This document shows, piece after piece, positions 17,751 to 26,319 of a stretch of DNA of 47,597 nt (the stretch's first letter is position 1; each line of letters starts with the position of its first letter). This DNA is from Verrucomicrobiota bacterium (GTDB lineage: Bacteria; Verrucomicrobiota; Verrucomicrobiia; Opitutales; Opitutaceae). The stretch covers positions 1-47,597 of the forward strand of contig JAUVVA010000016.1 in assembly GCA_030604905.1 (NCBI GenBank), written 5' to 3'. The notes under the pieces are model-generated. The model was not told the origin of the DNA and searched no databases. It saw only the letters and a program-made list of their open reading frames with translations. Both the position numbers and the translations under genes were made by a program.

Positions 17751-18839
17751 TCAATTCGAACAGGGATAGCTGCCGAGCCACTTCACCAGCGGGCAAAACG
17801 CGCGCAATTCGGCGAGGGCCTCCTTCATCGCGGCGTCGTCGTGGTGACCGGCGACGTCGATGAAGAACAGATAATCCCACGGGCGGCGTTTGCTCGGGCG
17901 GGACTCGACTTTGGAGAGATTGAGGCCGCGCGAGCTGAAGGGCGTGAGCATCTTCATCAAGGCGCCCGACTGCGCCGCGGCGGATTCCCCGAGCGAGACC
18001 ACGAGGCTCGTCATGTCGCGACCGCCGCCGACCGGCCCGGAGGCCTTTTTTCCGATCACAAAAAAACGCGTGGTGTTGTCGTTCCGATCCTGGATGTTGC
18101 GCGCCAGCACCGGCACGCCGCGCACCTGGGCGGCCAGCTCGGCGGCGATGGCGGCCGCGCCCGGCTCGCTGTTCGCCAGCTCCACCGCGCGCGCCGTGCT
18201 CGCGGTCTCCACCAGCTGCGCGTGCGGCAGGTGACGCTGCAACCAGGCGCGGCACTGCGCGAGGGCCTGGTCCTTGGAATAGACTTTGCCGATGCGCTCG
18301 AGCGGCGTGGTCGAGATCAGGGCGTGGTTGATCTCGAGATAAATCTGCGCGACCGCCTTCAGCTCGCTCTCCACGAAACCGTCCAGCGCTTCGCGCACGG
18401 AGCCTTCGGTGGAGTTCTCGATCGGGATGATGCCGTAGTCGGCCTCGCCCTTCTCCACCGCGGTGAAGATGTCGCCGATGGTGGCGATGGGCGTGTAGTC
18501 GACGCTCGCGCCGAATTTCTTGATCGCGGCGGCGTGGGTGTAGGTGGCCTCGGGGCCGAGGTAGGCGATCTGGAGCGGCTTTTCGAGCGCGATGGCCGCC
18601 GACATGATCTCCCGGTAGATCGCGCGCAGCGCCTCGGGCTTGATCGGGCCCTCGCTCAGCGCGAGGACCTTGCGGAACACGGCGTCCTCCCGCTCCGGCA
18701 CGTAGATCTGGCCGCCGCGGCTCAATTTCAGGCGGCCGATCTCGGCGGCGAGTTTTAGACGCTCGTTGAGCAGGCGCACGATCTCGCGGTCGTGCGCATC
18801 GATCTGGTCGCGAATGGGCTGGAGCGGGTCGGCGGACAT
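17751..18839 (-). CDS. pheA: Bifunctional chorismate mutase / prephenate dehydratase (P-protein)
   Basis: Converts chorismate to prephenate and then phenylpyruvate in phenylalanine synthesis. Domain order: AroQ-type chorismate mutase (res ~1-90, IRDQIDAHDREIVRLLNER), prephenate dehydratase (~93-270, IAYLGPEATYTHAAA, IPIENSTEGSV, and the catalytic TTRFFVIG), then an ACT domain (~280-362) with ESRPSKRRPWDYLFFID, whose ESRP motif binds phenylalanine for feedback inhibition. The start at ATG 18839 (MSADPLQPIRDQID) fits the family; the upstream extension overlaps scpB. 362 residues is normal. It lies 43 bp after scpB on the same strand, so the two are probably co-transcribed. Confidence 0.95.
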   Translation of the reverse strand: MSADPLQPIRDQIDAHDREIVRLLNERLKLAAEIGRLKLSRGGQIYVPEREDAVFRKVLALSEGPIKPEALRAIYREIMSAAIALEKPLQIAYLGPEATYTHAAAIKKFGASVDYTPIATIGDIFTAVEKGEADYGIIPIENSTEGSVREALDGFVESELKAVAQIYLEINHALISTTPLERIGKVYSKDQALAQCRAWLQRHLPHAQLVETASTARAVELANSEPGAAAIAAELAAQVRGVPVLARNIQDRNDNTTRFFVIGKKASGPVGGGRDMTSLVVSLGESAAAQSGALMKMLTPFSSRGLNLSKVESRPSKRRPWDYLFFIDVAGHHDDAAMKEALAELRAFCPLVKWLGSYPCSN

Positions 18840-18882
18840 GGACGGGAGCGGGCGGCGCTGGAAAAAAAGGCGGGGCAGGCGG

Positions 18883-19956
18883 TCAGGCGGCAGGGTCGTT
18901 TTTCTTTTCCTCGGGAGCCGCCTCGGGCTCCGGCTCGGCGGCCGGCTCGACGGACGCAAGCGGCTCGGGGGAGCCCTCGGGCTCGAGGGACTCGACGGAC
19001 TCGATCGCATCGACCGATTCGACAGAAGGCGCGGCCTCCTGGTCCCGCTCGACGTGCTCGATCTCCACCGGCTCCAGCGAGGGCGAAGGGCCCTCGCCTT
19101 CCTCCAGGGGCAGACCCATCTCCGCGTCGGCGGGCGGGGTCACGTTGGCGGCTCGGTTGAGCCACTCGTCGATCTGCCGCGGCGAAAGCACGTCGGAAGC
19201 GGGCAGCTCCATGAGCGACTTCACGCCGACAAACTCGAGGAATTTGTCCGTCGTGCCATATTGCAGCGGACGTCCCGGCAAATCGGCGCGGCCGACGATA
19301 TAGACGAGTTCGCGCTCCATCAGCTTGGAAAGTCCCGCCTCGGCGGACACTCCGCGAATCGACTCGATCTCGGAACGCGTCACCGGCTGGCGGTAGGCCA
19401 CCACCGCCATCGTCTCGAGGGCGGACTGGGTCAGCTTCACCGGCGGCGGCTCGTCGCGCTGGATGCGGATCCACTTGGCAAAACGGGGATGTGTGACGAG
19501 GCGATAACCCTGGGCGCCGTCGATGAGCAGGTAGATGTCGTTCTGCGCCTTCAGTTCGGCGGCGAGCGCGTCCATCGCCTCGCGAATCTGCGCGGCGGTG
19601 ACAAGCGAGGGCACGTCGACGTAAAGCTCGTCGTCCACCGGGGCGAGACCGAGGGGATTGGTCTCTTCGGCGGTGCTGGCGCTGGCCTCGGGCTCCGTCG
19701 TCGTGCCGGCTTCCGCTCCGGGCGCCGGGGCCGCTTCGCCCTCGGCGCTCACCGACGCTTCCGCGCCGGCCTCGGTGGCGACCTCCGCGCCGACCACCGC
19801 CTCGCCGCTCTCCCCGCCTTCTTGCTCGTCGGAAAGGAGCGGCGCCTGCGCCTGGTCGTGGTAGCGCGTAAAGATCGTCTGGATGTCTTTGATCGTGAGC
19901 GGCTGGCTCGACGAGAAGAGCAGGGCTTTGAGCACCAGTTTGAGATTGAACGCCAT
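18883..19956 (-). CDS. scpB: Segregation and condensation protein B
   Basis: Kleisin-associated winged-helix subunit of the SMC-ScpAB complex. The start at ATG 19956 gives MAFNLKLVLKALLFSSSQPL. The core motifs are QSALETMAVVAYRQPVTRSE, IESIRGVSAEAGLSKLMERE and GRPLQYGTTDKFLEFVGVKS. At 357 residues it is much longer than typical ScpB (~180-200). The extra length comes from an acidic Ala/Glu/Thr-rich insertion at about residues 34-116, inside the first winged-helix domain, and a Glu/Ser/Val-rich acidic tail of about 85 residues. No scpA is adjacent. Upstream, apaG diverges. Confidence 0.92.
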   Translation of the reverse strand: MAFNLKLVLKALLFSSSQPLTIKDIQTIFTRYHDQAQAPLLSDEQEGGESGEAVVGAEVATEAGAEASVSAEGEAAPAPGAEAGTTTEPEASASTAEETNPLGLAPVDDELYVDVPSLVTAAQIREAMDALAAELKAQNDIYLLIDGAQGYRLVTHPRFAKWIRIQRDEPPPVKLTQSALETMAVVAYRQPVTRSEIESIRGVSAEAGLSKLMERELVYIVGRADLPGRPLQYGTTDKFLEFVGVKSLMELPASDVLSPRQIDEWLNRAANVTPPADAEMGLPLEEGEGPSPSLEPVEIEHVERDQEAAPSVESVDAIESVESLEPEGSPEPLASVEPAAEPEPEAAPEEKKNDPAA

Positions 19957-20118
19957 GCGGGGAAACCGGGGAGCAAACCCGCCGTGCCGCGCCCCGCGCA
20001 ATCCCGAATTCCGCCCCACCCGCGCCCCGCCCCCCGATCAAGCCCCGGAACAGAAGCCGACAGCCGCCGCTTGCCAAGCGGGCCCCCTTGCCTTCGTTTG
20101 CCCGGTTCGCCCGCCGCC

Positions 20119-20511
20119 ATGTCCGCCTCGCTCGCCCTCTCCGGTCTCACCGCCCGCCTCGACAAGCTCGTCTACCACCATGGCGGGAAATGCCTGCCGC
20201 CGGACCAACCGCACGCCTTCGTCTACTTCATCACCATCCACAACGGTTCCGAACACACCGTCACCCTCCTCGGCCGCAAATGGGTTCTCACCCAGGCCGA
20301 CGGCTCCCGCCAGATCATCGAGGGCGACAAAATCGTCGGCGAGACCCCCCGCCTCGAGCCCGGCGAAAGCTTCTCCTACAACAGCTACCACGTCGCCGGC
20401 CTCGATTGCCACGCGCAGGGCAGCTTCCACGGCGTCGACGAGCTCGGACGCACCGTGCACGTGATCCTACCGGCCTTCGAGATGCGCGTGCCGCAGGCCC
20501 CCGCCGCCTGA
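20119..20511 (+). CDS. apaG: ApaG-domain protein
   Basis: A 130-residue protein built around a single ApaG beta-sandwich: FVYFITIHNGSEHTVTLLGR, then KWVLTQADGSRQIIEGDKIV and GETPRLEPGESFSYNSYHV. ApaG (CorD) is linked to Co2+/Mg2+ resistance and Ap4A levels in enterobacteria; the biochemical role is unclear. The start ATG 20119 places the domain about 30 residues in; a much longer in-frame extension upstream is antisense to scpB and not used. It precedes pabB by 110 bp. Confidence 0.9.
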   Translation: MSASLALSGLTARLDKLVYHHGGKCLPPDQPHAFVYFITIHNGSEHTVTLLGRKWVLTQADGSRQIIEGDKIVGETPRLEPGESFSYNSYHVAGLDCHAQGSFHGVDELGRTVHVILPAFEMRVPQAPAA

Positions 20512-20621
20512 AACCGCGCCACGGCTCGCGCCCCGCGCCGCGATCCTCCGGCCGGAGCCCGCGCCGCCTCGCGATGGCGCTTGCCCTCGCCCGCCGCTCC
20601 TGCGGCCAATTTTCGCCGTCC

Positions 20622-22016
20622 ATGCGCCCGCCCCCCCTCGTCGAGCCCCTGCCCGCCTCCCCCGCGCTCGACCCTGCCCGGCTCTGGCCCGCCTTCACCG
20701 CCCGCCCCGGCTGCGTCTTTCTCGACACCGCCCTGCCCGGCCCGCGCGCCCGCTTCAGCATCCTCGCCTGCGAGCCCAGCCTCACCCTCCGCGGCACCAA
20801 GGACGGACCGCTGGTCAGTTATGCCGACCCCGCAAAGCCCGCCGCGAAGGACGAGCTCTTCCCCGGCGCCGACCCGCTGGATTTGCTCAAACGCCTCCTC
20901 GCCGCCCGCGCCTGCCCCCCGGTGCCGGGCCTGCCCTTCGTCGGCGGCGCCATCGGCTGGCTGGGCTACGAGGCCGGCGCCGCCCGCGACGGCGTGTATC
21001 CAAAAAACCCCGACAGCGCGCCCACCCTCCCCGCCCTCGCCTTCGGGCTCTACGACTCCGCGCTCGTCTACGACCACACCGCCGGCCGCGCCACGCTCGT
21101 CGCCGCCGACGCCTCCTCGCTCGCCCGCCTGCGCGCCCTCGTGGAGAGCGCCCCGCCCCCCGGAAAATGTCACCCATTGGGTTACACTTCCAGTCCCCTC
21201 CGCCCCGATCTCGACCGCGCCGCCTACTCCGCCGCCATCGCCCGCATCCGCGACTACATCGCCGCGGGCGACGTTTATCAGGTCAACTTCACCCAGCGCT
21301 TCACCGCCCCCTTCTCCGGCTCCGCCGCCGCCCTCCACGCCCGCCTCCGCGCGCTCAGCCCGGCCCCCCACGCCGCCTACCTCGACTTCGGCGACCATCA
21401 GATCGTTTCCAGCACGCCCGAGCGCCTCCTGCGCGTCAGCGGCCGCCGCCTCGAGACCCGCCCGATCAAGGGCACCGTCGCCCGCCTGCCCGATCCCGCC
21501 GCCGACGCCGCCCAGCGCGCGCGCCTGCTCGCCAGCGCCAAGGACCACGCCGAGCTGCTCATGATCGTCGACCTCGCGCGCAACGACCTCGGCCGCGTCG
21601 CCTCGCCCGGCAGCGTGCGTGTCGAGGCCCGCCACGAGCTCGAGACCTACGCCACCGTGCACCACCTCGTCGCCACCGTCTCCGCCGAGCTCGCGCCCGG
21701 TCTCGACCGTTTCGACGCCCTTCGCGCCCTCCACCCCGGCGGCAGCATCAGCGGCGCGCCCAAGATCCGCGCCATGCAGATCATCTCGGAGCTCGAGCCC
21801 GTGCCGCGCCATGCCTACACCGGCGCCCTCGGCTACCTCGGCTACGATGGCGACGCCGACCTGGCCATCGCCATCCGCACCATCACCTGCGCCGAGGGCC
21901 TCGCCACCTACCACGTCGGCGGTGGCATCACCTGGGATAGCGACGCCGACTCCGAATTCGACGAGACCCTCCACAAAGGCCGCGCCATGCAAGAGGCGCT
22001 ACAGGCACCACCCTGA
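20622..22016 (+). CDS. pabB: Aminodeoxychorismate synthase component I
   Basis: Makes 4-amino-4-deoxychorismate from chorismate and ammonia for p-aminobenzoate and folate. The chorismate-binding core is complete: RDYIAAGDVYQVNFTQRF, the PIKGT motif (RPIKGTVAR) that marks PabB rather than TrpE, LLMIVDLARNDLGRV, and HPGGSISGAPKIRAMQII. ATG 20622 is chosen (464 residues); an in-frame ATG at 20574 would add 16 residues. It is followed 70 bp later by the pabC-type gene. A 30-bp palindrome (21162-21191) lies in frame at residues 181-190, in the linker before the catalytic domain, encoding GKCHPLGYTS. Confidence 0.93.
   Translation: MRPPPLVEPLPASPALDPARLWPAFTARPGCVFLDTALPGPRARFSILACEPSLTLRGTKDGPLVSYADPAKPAAKDELFPGADPLDLLKRLLAARACPPVPGLPFVGGAIGWLGYEAGAARDGVYPKNPDSAPTLPALAFGLYDSALVYDHTAGRATLVAADASSLARLRALVESAPPPGKCHPLGYTSSPLRPDLDRAAYSAAIARIRDYIAAGDVYQVNFTQRFTAPFSGSAAALHARLRALSPAPHAAYLDFGDHQIVSSTPERLLRVSGRRLETRPIKGTVARLPDPAADAAQRARLLASAKDHAELLMIVDLARNDLGRVASPGSVRVEARHELETYATVHHLVATVSAELAPGLDRFDALRALHPGGSISGAPKIRAMQIISELEPVPRHAYTGALGYLGYDGDADLAIAIRTITCAEGLATYHVGGGITWDSDADSEFDETLHKGRAMQEALQAPP
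21162..21191. repeat. In-frame palindromic element inside pabB
   Basis: The two halves GGAAAATGTCACCCA and TTGGGTTACACTTCC are near inverse complements with three mismatches and a one-base offset. It is AT-rich (near 50% GC) in a gene of roughly 75% GC, so it stands out as foreign. It is read in frame and does not interrupt the gene. Confidence 0.65.
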
Positions 22017-22038
22017 TACCCCAAGCCCCGCTCCGCCT

Positions 22039-22085
22039 CATTGGTCATTGGACATTGGTCATTGGTCATTCGAGGCTCCGCCTCG
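22039..22085. repeat. CATTGGT heptamer array plus GC hairpin, upstream of pabC
   Basis: Four and a half 7-nt units (CATTGGT/CATTGGA) at 22039-22070 are followed directly by a hairpin CGAGGC-TCC-GCCTCG (22071-22085). The pabC ATG begins two bases later, so the element forms the whole 5' leader of pabC. Confidence 0.85.
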
Positions 22086-22086
22086 C

Positions 22087-22896
22087 ATGTCCCTCGCTCC
22101 CCAAGTCCTCCTCGACGGCCAGCTCCTGCCCGCCGCCCAGGCCAAAGTCTCCGCGCTCTGCGACGGTTTCCAGTTCGGCCAAGGCGCCTTCGAGACCCTC
22201 CGCACCCGCGAAGGGCGACCGCTCCTCTTCGCCGCCCACCACGCGCGCCTCGCCGCCTCCTGCGCCGCGCTCGGCCTCGAGGCCCCGCCTCCCGCCGAGG
22301 AACTCGCCGCCCGCATCACCCGCCTGCTCGCCGCCGTCCGCCTGCCCGCCGCCGCGGTGAAAATCATCCGTTTCAAAGAACTCGCCCGCACCACCGAGCT
22401 CATCACCGCGCGCGGCCTGCCCTACACCGCGCCCGACTACCTCCGCGGTTTCCGCCTCCTCACCGTCCGCCAAGGCGAGCGCGAGGGCCGCCTCACCGGC
22501 CACAAGTCGCTCAACTACCTGGAAAACCTGCTCGCCCGCCAACACGCCAAAGCCGCCGGGGCCGACGACGCGCTCTTCGTCACGCCCGCCGACCAAGTCC
22601 TCGAGTGCTCCGCCAGCAGCCTCTTCATCGTCAAGGACGGCCACGCCTACACCCCCCCGCTCTCCGCCGGCATCCTCCCCGGCATCGCCCGCGCCCGCGT
22701 GCTGGCCCTCATCGGCCCCGAGCGCGCCCACGAGCGCCCGCTCACCCTCGCGGAGGTCCGCGCCGCCGACGAGTGCTTCGTCACCAACGCCCTCATGCAG
22801 GTCATGCCCGTGAGCAGCATCGACGACCACAAGTTCCCCGCCCACGCCCCCGAGACCAGCGCCGTGCGCCAGCGCTTCGTCAGCGCGCCCGAGTAG
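22087..22896 (+). CDS. pabC: Aminotransferase class IV, probable aminodeoxychorismate lyase
   Basis: A 269-residue PLP fold-type IV enzyme. The PLP Lys is Lys140 in GHKSLNYLENLLAR, and LECSASSLFIV and SAGILPGIARARVL are the cofactor-phosphate motifs. Location right after pabB supports aminodeoxychorismate lyase, giving p-aminobenzoate and pyruvate; a branched-chain or D-amino-acid aminotransferase of the same fold cannot be fully excluded. The ATG at 22087 starts just after a heptamer-hairpin repeat. Its 3' end overlaps the convergent DUF72 gene by 17 bp. Confidence 0.88.
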   Translation: MSLAPQVLLDGQLLPAAQAKVSALCDGFQFGQGAFETLRTREGRPLLFAAHHARLAASCAALGLEAPPPAEELAARITRLLAAVRLPAAAVKIIRFKELARTTELITARGLPYTAPDYLRGFRLLTVRQGEREGRLTGHKSLNYLENLLARQHAKAAGADDALFVTPADQVLECSASSLFIVKDGHAYTPPLSAGILPGIARARVLALIGPERAHERPLTLAEVRAADECFVTNALMQVMPVSSIDDHKFPAHAPETSAVRQRFVSAPE

Positions 22897-23863
22897 CGGC
22901 GCGTTTTTTCCCCGGTCCGCCGTAGCGCGGCCACTCCACGCGCGGCACCTCCTTGACCGTCCCCGCGGCGGGCGTCTCGAGCGGAGGCGGCCCGAGCCCG
23001 AGCCGATGAGCGAGCCTCATCGCGTCGAAAGGCGCGTGGACCTTCACGTCGTTGTCGAAGTAGACAAAAACATCGCGCCCGCCCTTCGCCCGCTTCGCCG
23101 CCGGCCCCACGCGGCGCGCGTCCCGCACTTCGCCGCCGCGCCGCCACGCTTCCAAGCGTCTCGCCCAGTCCTCCAGCGCCTCCTCGCCATAGCCGGAGGC
23201 GTAGAGCTCCTCGTCCCCGTGCAAGCGCACGTAGACGAAGTCCGCCGTCACGTCCTCGATCAGCGGCCAGCGCCCCGCCGTGTCCGCGACCACCGCAGCC
23301 ACCCCGTGCCGTCGCAGCTGCTCCACAAAGCGCGGCGTGCGAAACGACTCGTGGCGAATCTCGACCGCGTGCCTCAGCGGGTGCGCCGCATCCTCCACCT
23401 CCAGCCAGGGCTCCGCCTTCAGGTGCAAGTCGTGTCCGGCGGCCAGCCGCGCGGCCTCCCCCGCGTCGTGCGGCAAGCGCGCGAGAAAACGCTCCATGCG
23501 CTCCTCGTCATAGTGGAAAGAGGGCGGGAACTGCCAGAGCAAGGGACCGAGCTTGCCCGCGAGCCGCAGGAGGCCCGAGGCGAAGAAATTCGCCAGCGGC
23601 GTGCCGATGTTTTCCAGCCTCAGGATGTGCGTGATGAAGCGCGGCCCCTTCACCGAGAACTGAAAGCCTCCGGGCGTGGCCTCCGCCCATGCGCCGTAGC
23701 TGCTCGGCCGCTGCAAGGAGTAGAAGGAGCCGTTGATCTCGATCGAGGCGAAGAGGCTCGCGGCGTAGGCCAGCTCGTTGCGCTGCGGCAGCCCCTCCGG
23801 GTAAAACACGCCGCGCCACGGCGCATAGCGCCAGCCCGAGATGCCGATGCGGATCGTGGCCAT
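22880..23863 (-). CDS. DUF72 (YecE-like) protein
   Basis: A 327-residue TIM-barrel-like protein of the DUF72 family. Markers are IRIGISGWRYAPWRGVFYPE at the N-terminus, FASIEINGSFYSLQRPSSYG, FQFSVKGPRFITHILRL, LLWQFPPSFHYD, VEIRHESF and FVYVRLHGDEELY. The start at ATG 23863 is preferred over 23872 and is preceded by GGGGAGC, one of the few Shine-Dalgarno-like sequences here. The function of DUF72 is unknown. The gene is convergent and overlapping with pabC and divergent from the methyltransferase gene. Confidence 0.92.
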   Translation of the reverse strand: MATIRIGISGWRYAPWRGVFYPEGLPQRNELAYAASLFASIEINGSFYSLQRPSSYGAWAEATPGGFQFSVKGPRFITHILRLENIGTPLANFFASGLLRLAGKLGPLLWQFPPSFHYDEERMERFLARLPHDAGEAARLAAGHDLHLKAEPWLEVEDAAHPLRHAVEIRHESFRTPRFVEQLRRHGVAAVVADTAGRWPLIEDVTADFVYVRLHGDEELYASGYGEEALEDWARRLEAWRRGGEVRDARRVGPAAKRAKGGRDVFVYFDNDVKVHAPFDAMRLAHRLGLGPPPLETPAAGTVKEVPRVEWPRYGGPGKKRAATRAR

Positions 23864-23993
23864 GCTCCCCAACCCTAGCGCCTGCCGACCGCCCCTCGCA
23901 TCGGGCTGCGCTCCGGCCCGCCCGCCGGAAAAGCGCGCAGGCGCTTCGCAGTCTTTGCGTTTTGCCCCGCCTTACGCTTCAGCTAATGACCGA

Positions 23994-25457
23994 ATGCCCG
24001 CGCCCGACGCCCTCACCCGTTTTCGCAGCCTCCTGCACGAGGCCCTCGAGCAGGCCATGCTCGTGAAGCTCACCCTGGGCAAACCGCGCCCCGGCGCGCC
24101 CGATCCTTCGCTGCGCAACGTCTTCGCCCGCCCCGTCCTCCTCAAGGCCGGCCCCCACATCTCCCTCCTCTACCGACACGCCACCCGCGACATCACCAAA
24201 AACCTTTCGCCCGCCGAGGCCGAGGCGACCCTGCTCGCGTTGCTCGAGGAGGCCTTCCTCGACGCCCACCTCTTCACCCCGCTGCACGGCGCCCAGCTCG
24301 AACAATCCGCCGACGCCGCCCGCCCCGCCCGCCTGCGCGTGAAAACCGCCGCCAGCGCGCCGCCCCTCGCGCCCGCCACCCACGATCGTGGCAAAGCCCG
24401 CGTCATCGCGCCCGAGGCCCCCTGGCTGCGCGCCCTCGGCGTCACCAACGAGCGCGGCCAACCCCGCGAGGGCATGTCGCACAAGTTTCGCCAGATCGAA
24501 AAATTCGCCGAGCTGCTCCGCTCCCTCCTCGGCGAGGCCGGCCTCTCCACCCGCGACCAGACTCCCCCGGCCCCGCGGCTCGACCCCGGCCCCGGCGTGC
24601 CGCCCATCGGCCTGCACCGCGGCGTCAGCTACCCGCCGCCGGCCGACGCGCAGGGCGTCGAAGGCGCCGGACTCAATCTCTGCCCGCCCAGCTCCCTCCG
24701 CCCCACCGCCCCGCTCCGCCTCGCCGACATGGGCGCGGGCAAAGGCTACCTCACCTTCGCCCTCGCCGACCTGCTAGGCGAGGGTGCCGAGATCGTCGGC
24801 ATCGAGCGCCGCGCCGACCTCGTCGCCACCTGCAACCACGTCGCCGCCGACTGCGGCTTCGCCCCGCGCCTCCGCTTCATCGAGGGCGACATCCCCGCCC
24901 CGCCCGCCCCCCATCCCGGCGGCTCCGGCATCGGGCATTGGTCATTGGACATTGGTCATTTCAGCGCGTCGAGCGCAGTCGCGGACGGAGGCAAAGCCGC
25001 ACCCGCACCCGCGCTCGACGCGCTGATCGCGCTCCACGCCTGCGACACCGCCACCGACGACGCCCTCGCCGCCGGCCACGCCGCCGGCGCCCGCCTGCTC
25101 GTCGTTTCCCCCTGTTGCCAAAAAGAGCTGCGACCGCGCCTCACCGCCCCGCCCGTCCTCGCCGACGCCCTCCGCCACGGCATCTTTCACGAACGCCAGG
25201 CCGAGTTTGTCACCGACGCCCTCCGGGCCCAGCTCCTCGAATGCGCCGGCTACCGCACCAAGGTCTTCGAGTTCGTCTCCACCGAGCACACCGCTAAAAA
25301 CCTCATGATCGCCGCCATCCGCCCGGCCTCCCTCGCCGCCCGCGGCGCCGAGTTCAGCCCCGACAGCTCCACGCTCGCCCGCGTGCGCGCCTTCGCCGCC
25401 TTCTACGGCATCCGCGAGCAACGCCTCGCCCGCCACCTCGGCCTCTCGCTCGCATGA
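23994..25457 (+). CDS. SAM-dependent methyltransferase (Methyltransf_32-like)
   Basis: A 487-residue protein. The N-terminal domain has KLTLGKPR and a LYRHATRDITKN segment; a middle GMSHKFRQIEKFAELL helix leads to the Rossmann methyltransferase fold with motif I ADMGAGKGYLTFALADLL, acidic EIVGIERRADLV, and ALHACDTATDDALAAG. The family methylates an unknown substrate. Two segments look inserted relative to the family: a Pro/Gly-rich stretch of ~50 residues before motif I, and residues ~315-335 ([16 protein letters not shown]) encoded by a CATTGGT heptamer array just before the ALHACD motif. The start ATG 23994 matches the beginning of the conserved N-terminal domain. Confidence 0.85.
   Translation: MPAPDALTRFRSLLHEALEQAMLVKLTLGKPRPGAPDPSLRNVFARPVLLKAGPHISLLYRHATRDITKNLSPAEAEATLLALLEEAFLDAHLFTPLHGAQLEQSADAARPARLRVKTAASAPPLAPATHDRGKARVIAPEAPWLRALGVTNERGQPREGMSHKFRQIEKFAELLRSLLGEAGLSTRDQTPPAPRLDPGPGVPPIGLHRGVSYPPPADAQGVEGAGLNLCPPSSLRPTAPLRLADMGAGKGYLTFALADLLGEGAEIVGIERRADLVATCNHVAADCGFAPRLRFIEGDIPAPPAPHPGGSGIGHWSLDIGHFSASSAVADGGKAAPAPALDALIALHACDTATDDALAAGHAAGARLLVVSPCCQKELRPRLTAPPVLADALRHGIFHERQAEFVTDALRAQLLECAGYRTKVFEFVSTEHTAKNLMIAAIRPASLAARGAEFSPDSSTLARVRAFAAFYGIREQRLARHLGLSLA
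24936..24960. repeat. CATTGGT heptamer array inside the methyltransferase gene
   Basis: Three and a half 7-nt units (CATTGGT, CATTGGA, CATTGGT, CATT) lie in frame and encode GHWSLDIGH. No stop or frameshift results. The unit matches intergenic copies at 22039, 33710 and 44409. Confidence 0.85.
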
Positions 25458-25542
25458 GCCGCCGCCCCCCGCGACGCCCGCCCCCGCCCGCCCCGCTTCT
25501 ACGCTTGGCCTCCCCCGCCCGCTTCGCGTTAAACCTCTCCCC

Positions 25543-26319
25543 TTGGCCCACGCATCGCACCACATCCTCCGCTTCCGCTCCGTCACCGTCCGCTACGGAC
25601 GGCGCGTCGCGCTGGACGACGTGACCGCCGACGTGCCCTGCGGCAGCCTCGTCGCCGTCGCCGGCCCCAACGGCGCGGGCAAAAGCACCCTCCTCCGCTC
25701 CATCCTCGGCTGGCACCCCCTCTCCGCCGGCGAGATCCGTATCGGCGACGCCCATACGCACCACCAGCTGCCGCGCTTCGCCTACGTGCCCCAGGCCCAC
25801 CAGGTGGACTACGATTTCCCCGCCACCGTGCGCGAGGTCGTCGCCCAGGCCCGCTGGCCCGCCCGCCGCCCCTGGCAACGCCTCGACGCCGCCGACCACG
25901 AGGCCATCGCCCGCGCCCTCGCCGAGCTCGAGATCGGCGACCTCGCCTCCCGCCCCATCCGCGAGCTCTCCGGCGGCCAGCGCCAGCGCATGTTCCTCGC
26001 CCGCGCCGTCGCGCAGGGCGCCGACATCTTTCTCCTCGACGAGCCCTTCGCCGCGCTCGATCGCCGCGCCGCCCGCGAGCTCACCCACATCCTCCGCGCC
26101 TGGCGCGCCCAGGGCCGCACCGTGCTCGCCGCCCTCCACGAGCTCGAGGCCGCCCGCGAGCACTTCACCCACGCCCTCCTCCTCTCCACCCGCCTCGTCG
26201 CCGCCGGCCCCGTCGCCGAGGCGCTCTCCGAGGCCGCGATCCACGCCGCCTTCGACGCCGCCGCCTGCGTCCACGAGGCCGCCCCGCCGGTGCCGCGCAC
26301 CGCCATCTTCCCGCGATGA
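25543..26319 (+). CDS. ABC transporter ATPase, zinc/manganese uptake type
   Basis: A 258-residue ATPase starting at TTG. Walker A is GPNGAGKST, the Q-loop is YVPQAHQVDYDFPATV, the signature is LSGGQRQRMFLARA and Walker B is IFLLDEPFAALD. The YVPQ...DFP sequence and partner permease are typical of the ZnuC/MntB family for Zn2+, Mn2+ or Fe2+. Its stop overlaps the permease ATG as ATGA. No substrate-binding protein gene is adjacent, so it is probably encoded elsewhere. The C-terminus has a short His/Cys-containing tail (AACVHEAAPP). Confidence 0.9.
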   Translation: MAHASHHILRFRSVTVRYGRRVALDDVTADVPCGSLVAVAGPNGAGKSTLLRSILGWHPLSAGEIRIGDAHTHHQLPRFAYVPQAHQVDYDFPATVREVVAQARWPARRPWQRLDAADHEAIARALAELEIGDLASRPIRELSGGQRQRMFLARAVAQGADIFLLDEPFAALDRRAARELTHILRAWRAQGRTVLAALHELEAAREHFTHALLLSTRLVAAGPVAEALSEAAIHAAFDAAACVHEAAPPVPRTAIFPR

